Source of the DNA: Chlamydiales bacterium
GTDB taxonomy: Bacteria > Chlamydiota > Chlamydiia > Chlamydiales > Simkaniaceae
DNA: 64,000 bases
NCBI GenBank assembly: GCA_024233515.1
Contig: JACKPO010000007.1
Location: 1 to 64,000 of the forward strand
Direction of reading: 5' to 3'
A program made the translations under genes and the position numbers. The stretch's first letter is position 1, and every line of letters starts with the position of its first letter. Positions 59,026 through 64,000 of this stretch are shown here, one piece after another. Under the pieces are notes generated by a model that did not search any database, was not told where the DNA came from, and worked only from the letters and a program-made list of their open reading frames with translations.

Positions 59026-62000
59026 CTAGTAGGTGTCATCCGGAGTTTTGACAAGCTCAAGTCCTGCATCGAAGTCCTCAGCAACTGTTTGGCTACGGAA
59101 GAGATCTTCCTGACGCTCAGTGATCTCTTGATAGGTATCAAAAGACTTGATGAGGTGAGGGCGAACAAAGATCACAAGATTCGAGATGTTATCATTTTTC
59201 TCATTGTCGCTGAAGGCAGCACCAATTAGGGGGAGTCCTCCCAGGCAAGGGATTCCTGTTTTGTGATAAGTCTTTGTATTCTGCACAGAACCGCTCAGGA
59301 TAAGGAAACTCTTATCTGGGACGCTAACAACGGTTTTTGTGCTCGATTTATTGGTCGTAATACCCGTTACCTGGGTATTACTGACCGAAGAAGAGCCTTC
59401 TCCCTGATTAACATCTTCAGAAATGTCTTCTTCAATCATGAGAGTAATGACATCGTTATTTCCAACAACAGGCGTAATGCTGAGGCTAACCCCCACATCG
59501 CGGTATTCGATGTTTGAAGTTGTCACAGTGTTATTGGATTGGTTGCTGACATAAGACCCTGTATAGGGGATGTTTTGTCCAACAAAGATGGTTGACATCT
59601 TGTTGTCTTGCGTCACGATTTTTTGGTTCATGACAACAACAGAATCTCCCTCATCCTTCAAGGCACTTACGAGAGAACCTAGAGCAAAATAGGACTGTCC
59701 TTTATGGAGGACAATATCCCCAATCACCCCTAAATCACCACCAGAGGAGAAAGGAATAAAGGATCCCTTTGGAGTATTGGTCGCATCGATGGATTGAGAG
59801 AGGTTACTTTGGAAACTCCCAAGAGGGTCCGCAACTCCACCCACTGTTTCGGGAAGCCCACTTGTCCCATAGGCAAATTTATTTCGATACTGTCCCTGGG
59901 AGCCCCAGCGGAGCCCAAATTGCAAGTTATTGCTTAGGGTCGTCTCAATGACCAGAATTTCAACAAAGACCTGTTTGAGGGGGATATCGATCGACTTAAT
60001 GAGTTCTTTTAACTTTCCTAACGCGTCTGCTTGCCCCGTTGCAATGAGAGAGTTTGTCACCTCAATCCACTGTAGGGTGTTGATGGCATCAACGAGATTA
60101 TCATTGACTTTCGTTTTTGCTTTCCCAAGATCTTGTCCAATCAACTTAATCGCATCTTGAATTTCTCCGCCATTATGGTATTGAAGTTTGTAAATCAAGA
60201 AGCTCATGTCAGAGACAGTTTCAATTCCTGGCTCTCCCCCTGGGACACTAGGTCCAGCAACATCAAAGCGCTCGAGAAGATCAACAACTTTTTTTGTTTC
60301 CTCATCGTTTCCAGAAACTAAAATCGAAGAGGTTTTCTCCATCCACTTCAGGTTGTTGATGACATCGAAGAGATTTTTATCAGTCACTCCTGAGGTCATG
60401 AGGTTCTGCTCGAAATCGCGGACAATTTTAATCAGTTCTTCTCCAGGAACAAACTTTGGCTTATAGATTAAATATCCAGAAGGAGTTCGTGCTGGCGCTT
60501 CTTGCGCAAGACTGGCGATATCGAACTTTTTCGCCAAATTCACAGCCTCTGCGACGGCGGATGGTGTTCCTGTAAAGATGATCGAGTTGGTATCTGGGAC
60601 ATAACGCATGTTATTAAGCGTTGTCAGTAGGTCATCCTGTGTTGATCCAGCACGCTTTAGATCAGAAGCCATATTTCTTAGATATCCCATTAGGGTTGGT
60701 CCCGAGAGATGCTGAAGCTGATAAATCTGGAAGGTTGTTTTTCCCACTTGCTTTACTTGATCATCCGAAGGTGTGTCAAGCATTGGAAGGAGCCCTTGAA
60801 CTTTCTCAATCGAACCTTGTGTTCCTGTGAAGAGGACACCCTTTCCATTCGAAACAAGGCGGGTATTTCTAAGGGTATTAATAAGACCTTTATCTGCAAA
60901 TCCAGACGATTCCATGTCATCTGCAACCATCCGCGCATGGCGTCTAAGATCATCTGCAGAAATATGGGTAGGCTTATAAACATAAAACTCATTTGCTGCA
61001 GGAGCCTTTTCTACAGGGATGTCAAAGGCTGGAACGATATCTTTTAAACGGCCAATCGCATCAGGTGTTCCCGTGAATAGGACTCCAGTTCCTTGAGAGA
61101 CGATGGTTCCAGAATCAAGGGCAGAGATGAGCTCAGGGTCTGCAAGTCCCGCATCTTTCATTTCGTCAGCTGTGTGCTCTGCTTGTTTGATAATCGCTTC
61201 TGGAGATTGATGCTGAGGCTTGAAGATATAGTACTGAGAGGTTTTTTCCTGGACAGCGCGTGGATTATCAAAAGTCGGAGCGATTTGCTTGATCCTATCA
61301 ATCGCATCAGCTGTTCCTGTGAAAAGGACGCCAGTTCCATTTGAAACTACCGTTGCGGAATTAAGGGCATTGATAAGGCTCTTGTCTGCTAGTCCCGCAT
61401 CCTCCATTTGATCTGCCGCATGCTTTGCTTGCTTAATGATGGCTTCAGGAGATTGGTGTTGTGGCTTGTAGATGTAATATTGGGAAGCTTGGCTTTGTTT
61501 CTCCAAGTTATCATATTGCCCCACCATGAGCTTAACTCTTTCGATGGCGCTTGGAGTTCCAGTGAAGATCACTTGAGTTTTATCAGAGGAAAGTTTTGCT
61601 GATTTCATAGCTTGGATTAGATCAGCGTCCTTTAGTCCAGAGCTTTGAAGTTGATCAGCTGAACGTCGGATGTTATCGATTAATTTCTCTGGAGAAATGG
61701 AACTAGGTTTGTATATGAAGAAGTCAGTTGTTTGAGCTGTCTTTGCCGCATCAAACGTAGGGGCTACCTCTTTGAGTTTACTGATGGCTGAGGGAGTTCC
61801 AGTGAACATAACAGCGGTATCATTCGATACAAGAGTTGCTGACTTCATGGCCTTAATCAAAGTGGGATCTTGCAGCCCTGCTTCTTCCATGTTTTCTGCA
61901 GCTGAGATGATCTTATCTCTAAATGATTTTGGCGACTCTCCCTGAGGTTTATAGACATAGAAAGAAGAGGAAGCAGGAACAGCGGCATGAGGATGGTCAT

Positions 62001-64000
62001 ATTTGCCAACCATCTCTTTGATCTGGTCAATGACGGTCGGAGGGCCTGTGATCACAAGAGAATTTGATGATTGAATCCATTTGATGTTATTGATGGACGC
62101 CAGGAGCTCCTTGCTCTCAGCATCACTTCCTTTGATCGACTTTGCTGTCTGTTGAAGTTCATTAAGGACAGCACTTCCTGGAGCATTTTGTAATTTGTAA
62201 ACGAAATAGGTCGATTGTGACTCATTCGCGATCGCTTGGTTGTCAAGTGTAGGGAGGATTCCCTTGATTTGGTTGATCGCGCTTTTTTGCCCTCGGAAGA
62301 CAAAGGTGTTTGACTCAGAGACATATTTCATGTTGTCAATCGCTTCACTCAGATCTTCATCAGAGGGGAGTGACTTTGCGATTTTTTGGAGGCCGACTTC
62401 AATGCGCTCTGGGCTGACAAACTTCACCTGGTAAATATAGGTCGACATTTCCTCAGGAGAAGGCCCTTTGGGTTGGTCCATCATAGAAACAAGGGCACGA
62501 ATCCGATTAAGAGATTGAGAGTCTCCGGTAAAAGTAACCGTCCCTTGATTTTTTGAAACCTTAGCTGAGCTAAGAGCGCTTAGGAAAGCAGCATCGCTCA
62601 AGTTCGAGTTTTTTAGGCTAGAATAGGTTTCTTGGATCTCTTTATAGAGCTCCTCTGGCGTTTCATTTTTAGGTGTATAGATAAAGAAGTCATTGGCAAG
62701 AGGAAGTTTTGAAGCCTCATGCAAAGAAATATCGAAAGTAGGAAGGATTTGTTTCAGTCGATTGAGAGAACGTTGGTCTCCTGTAAACATAAGAGAGTTG
62801 TTCTCTTTAATCCATTTCATGGAATCAATTGTATCGATCAGATCCTGATCAGGATAGGGAGACTTTTTGAGGTTTTGGACCAGTTTCTCGAGGGAGCGTG
62901 CAATTTGCTCTTCATCGCCATTCTTGATCTTATAGATATAGAAGCCACCCTTGATATACTCAAGCTCTTCTTCACTGTAGGGAACATCTAAGCTGTCTAA
63001 GATGTTTTTCACTTCTTGAAGAGAGGTAGCATCTCCGGTGAAAAGTAGAGAGTGACTTTGCTTCACGAATTTCATGCTCTCTAGAGCCTGTACAAGATTT
63101 TGCGCGGGAGGACCCATTTTCACAAAGTTTGCTTCCATATCTTTGATCGCCGATTGCAACACATCTGCTGGCTTATGCTTGATATGGTAGATCAAGATAT
63201 TTTGAGAGGTAAGGGGTCCACGAATGCCTCTTGCTATAGAAGGAGGGGAATCTAAATCCTCAATAAGAGCAATTGATTTTTCTACCAAGAAAGGGGTAGA
63301 GACAATAAAGATCGTATTGGTCGTGCTCTGAGGGACAAAAATAAGAGGGTTTCCATCAGAGATTGGGATCAAGATTTGACTCGCTAAAGAGATGAGGCTC
63401 TCAGGGGAATTGTTTTTGACGGTGTATGAATCAATTTCCAGTGATGCTCTTGGGATGTCTAAGCTATAAAAGAGCTTATAAATCTCTTCGATATTTTGCG
63501 TAATGTCTGTCACTATAATGTGTCTGGTTGTTTCAGACACTTCGATGATTGCATTTGGGGAGAGGAGAGGACCGATGATTCCAGCCAAAGTTGCTGGGTT
63601 TGCATTCTTGACCCTGAACACTCGGGTCATGATCGGAGGGATACCTGGCCCCTCTAGAGGAACCTCCGCCGAAACAACCGTCGCAATTTGTTTAACTCCT
63701 GAACCCTTGGAGATGACAAGATTATTGCCTTGCTCAATTAGATCAAGACCATTGAGTCTTAGAACCTGAATAAAAGCTCCCATGACATTGACTAGAGCCG
63801 TTGGTTCCTCAGAGACAATGGAGACATTAAAAGTAAGATCTTCCTCATCGTAAATAAAATTGACAGCGCCAATTTTACTGATAAATTTAATGAGTTCTAA
63901 GACAGGAACATTATTGAAGTTGATCGTGTAGCCTTCTCCTGTCGCTCCAGGAAGGATAGGTTTGTCTGGCGCCGTTTTTTCTTCGAAACTTTGAGAAGCG
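59026..64000 (-). CDS. Giant type II-like secretin (GspD family), 5' end outside window
   Basis: The minus-strand frame is open to the window edge, so the start is missing; at least 1657 residues are visible. From the left end of the protein: an N0-like segment (INFNNVPVLELIKFISKIGA), two N-domain modules, thirteen tandem modules of about 83 residues (see separate entry), then the C-terminal secretin beta-barrel with IVTQDNKMSTIFVGQNIPYT, IEYRDVGVSLSITPVV and the late CLGGLPLIGAAFSD. The barrel motif fits GspD rather than type III SctC. Such proteins form the outer-membrane channel of type II secretion; ordinary GspD has three or four N-domains. It is followed by a lipoprotein and a YidD-like gene. 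Confidence 0.92.
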   Translation of the reverse strand, partial: ASQSFEEKTAPDKPILPGATGEGYTINFNNVPVLELIKFISKIGAVNFIYDEEDLTFNVSIVSEEPTALVNVMGAFIQVLRLNGLDLIEQGNNLVISKGSGVKQIATVVSAEVPLEGPGIPPIMTRVFRVKNANPATLAGIIGPLLSPNAIIEVSETTRHIIVTDITQNIEEIYKLFYSLDIPRASLEIDSYTVKNNSPESLISLASQILIPISDGNPLIFVPQSTTNTIFIVSTPFLVEKSIALIEDLDSPPSIARGIRGPLTSQNILIYHIKHKPADVLQSAIKDMEANFVKMGPPAQNLVQALESMKFVKQSHSLLFTGDATSLQEVKNILDSLDVPYSEEELEYIKGGFYIYKIKNGDEEQIARSLEKLVQNLKKSPYPDQDLIDTIDSMKWIKENNSLMFTGDQRSLNRLKQILPTFDISLHEASKLPLANDFFIYTPKNETPEELYKEIQETYSSLKNSNLSDAAFLSALSSAKVSKNQGTVTFTGDSQSLNRIRALVSMMDQPKGPSPEEMSTYIYQVKFVSPERIEVGLQKIAKSLPSDEDLSEAIDNMKYVSESNTFVFRGQKSAINQIKGILPTLDNQAIANESQSTYFVYKLQNAPGSAVLNELQQTAKSIKGSDAESKELLASINNIKWIQSSNSLVITGPPTVIDQIKEMVGKYDHPHAAVPASSSFYVYKPQGESPKSFRDKIISAAENMEEAGLQDPTLIKAMKSATLVSNDTAVMFTGTPSAISKLKEVAPTFDAAKTAQTTDFFIYKPSSISPEKLIDNIRRSADQLQSSGLKDADLIQAMKSAKLSSDKTQVIFTGTPSAIERVKLMVGQYDNLEKQSQASQYYIYKPQHQSPEAIIKQAKHAADQMEDAGLADKSLINALNSATVVSNGTGVLFTGTADAIDRIKQIAPTFDNPRAVQEKTSQYYIFKPQHQSPEAIIKQAEHTADEMKDAGLADPELISALDSGTIVSQGTGVLFTGTPDAIGRLKDIVPAFDIPVEKAPAANEFYVYKPTHISADDLRRHARMVADDMESSGFADKGLINTLRNTRLVSNGKGVLFTGTQGSIEKVQGLLPMLDTPSDDQVKQVGKTTFQIYQLQHLSGPTLMGYLRNMASDLKRAGSTQDDLLTTLNNMRYVPDTNSIIFTGTPSAVAEAVNLAKKFDIASLAQEAPARTPSGYLIYKPKFVPGEELIKIVRDFEQNLMTSGVTDKNLFDVINNLKWMEKTSSILVSGNDEETKKVVDLLERFDVAGPSVPGGEPGIETVSDMSFLIYKLQYHNGGEIQDAIKLIGQDLGKAKTKVNDNLVDAINTLQWIEVTNSLIATGQADALGKLKELIKSIDIPLKQVFVEILVIETTLSNNLQFGLRWGSQGQYRNKFAYGTSGLPETVGGVADPLGSFQSNLSQSIDATNTPKGSFIPFSSGGDLGVIGDIVLHKGQSYFALGSLVSALKDEGDSVVVMNQKIVTQDNKMSTIFVGQNIPYTGSYVSNQSNNTVTTSNIEYRDVGVSLSITPVVGNNDVITLMIEEDISEDVNQGEGSSSVSNTQVTGITTNKSSTKTVVSVPDKSFLILSGSVQNTKTYHKTGIPCLGGLPLIGAAFSDNEKNDNISNLVIFVRPHLIKSFDTYQEITERQEDLFRSQTVAEDFDAGLELVKTPDDTY
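59975..63210 (-). repeat. Thirteen tandem N-domain modules in the secretin
   Basis: Each unit runs from an aromatic strand such as FYVYKPQ or YYIYKPQ, through a helix with SPE-like start, to a conserved FTGTPSAIDRIK-like hairpin and a closing FD or LD. Thirteen units can be counted. Units near 61150-61450 (with HQSPEAIIKQA and DAGLAD) are nearly identical to each other and are the most recent duplications; those nearest the barrel are most divergent. Confidence 0.88.

Noticed and set aside
59975..63210. CRISPR-like or satellite DNA array
   Set aside because: The periodicity is about 83 codons at protein level within one frame, with no short exact repeats or spacers. It is a protein repeat.
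59026..64000. Type III secretion secretin (SctC/CdsC)
   Set aside because: The barrel motif VTQDNKMSTIFVGQNIPYTG and the late LGGLPLIGAAF pattern fit GspD better; no SctC-specific motif is visible.

Overview
The window is chromosomal DNA from a member of the phylum Chlamydiota, most likely one of the environmental families (Simkania-, Waddlia- or Parachlamydia-like) rather than Chlamydiaceae. The evidence is a TLC-family nucleotide transporter, a zinc-ribbon/coiled-coil protein of the chlamydial CT398 type, and blocks of gene order that I recall from Chlamydia: rpsM-rpsK-rpoA-rplQ-gapA, rpsU-dnaJ next to tsaB and lon, rnz near xerC and an ABC-F ATPase, and glyA-clpP-dapF. Genus cannot be fixed from the sequence alone.

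Layout. 1-5.6 kb: ribosomal protein/RNA polymerase alpha operon, an exported protein of unknown function, gapA and a charged protein. 5.6-14.15 kb: a complete tRNA-Leu(UAA) gene followed by an 8.4-kb integrated island. Its right edge carries a 54-bp exact copy of the tRNA 3' half. The island holds a tyrosine integrase split by an ISAs1-family element, a DUF1016/PDDEXK nuclease gene translationally close to the integrase, a monooxygenase-like gene, an IS630-family element with a frameshift signal, a second ISAs1 copy, and a host gene broken by both IS types. 14.2-29.5 kb: accessory and housekeeping genes, including an aminoglycoside adenylyltransferase homologue, two small outer-membrane-like proteins, a proton P-type ATPase, a DMT transporter, a DNA/RNA endonuclease next to a Qnr-like pentapeptide protein, an ABC exporter, a P-loop NTPase gene with one internal stop, MscS, a dipeptidase and tandem alpha/beta hydrolases. 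29.5-30.06 kb: non-coding DNA with a candidate small RNA and a 165-bp hairpin element.

30-44.7 kb: dnaJ-rpsU-tsaB divergent from lon-rfaE2-like-rhomboid-rnz; LysR divergent from the nucleotide transporter; a TrmH-type methyltransferase and ABC-F ATPase divergent from xerC; RNase P RNA and the CT398-like gene. 44.8-47.6 kb: two adjacent paralogous membrane-anchored AAA+ ATPases with no name I can give. 47.6-58.9 kb: glyA, clpP, dapF, ald, a large SWI/SNF helicase, dsbB, a 41-residue exported Cys-rich peptide, der, a YidD-like protein and a lipoprotein. 59-64 kb: a giant type II-like secretin, cut by the window edge, carrying about thirteen extra ~83-residue N-domain modules.

Best candidates for something undescribed are the giant multi-module secretin, the AAA+ pair, a 164-bp palindromic element present twice (one copy supplies the stop codon of rnz), and the tRNA-Leu island with its traceable order of IS events.
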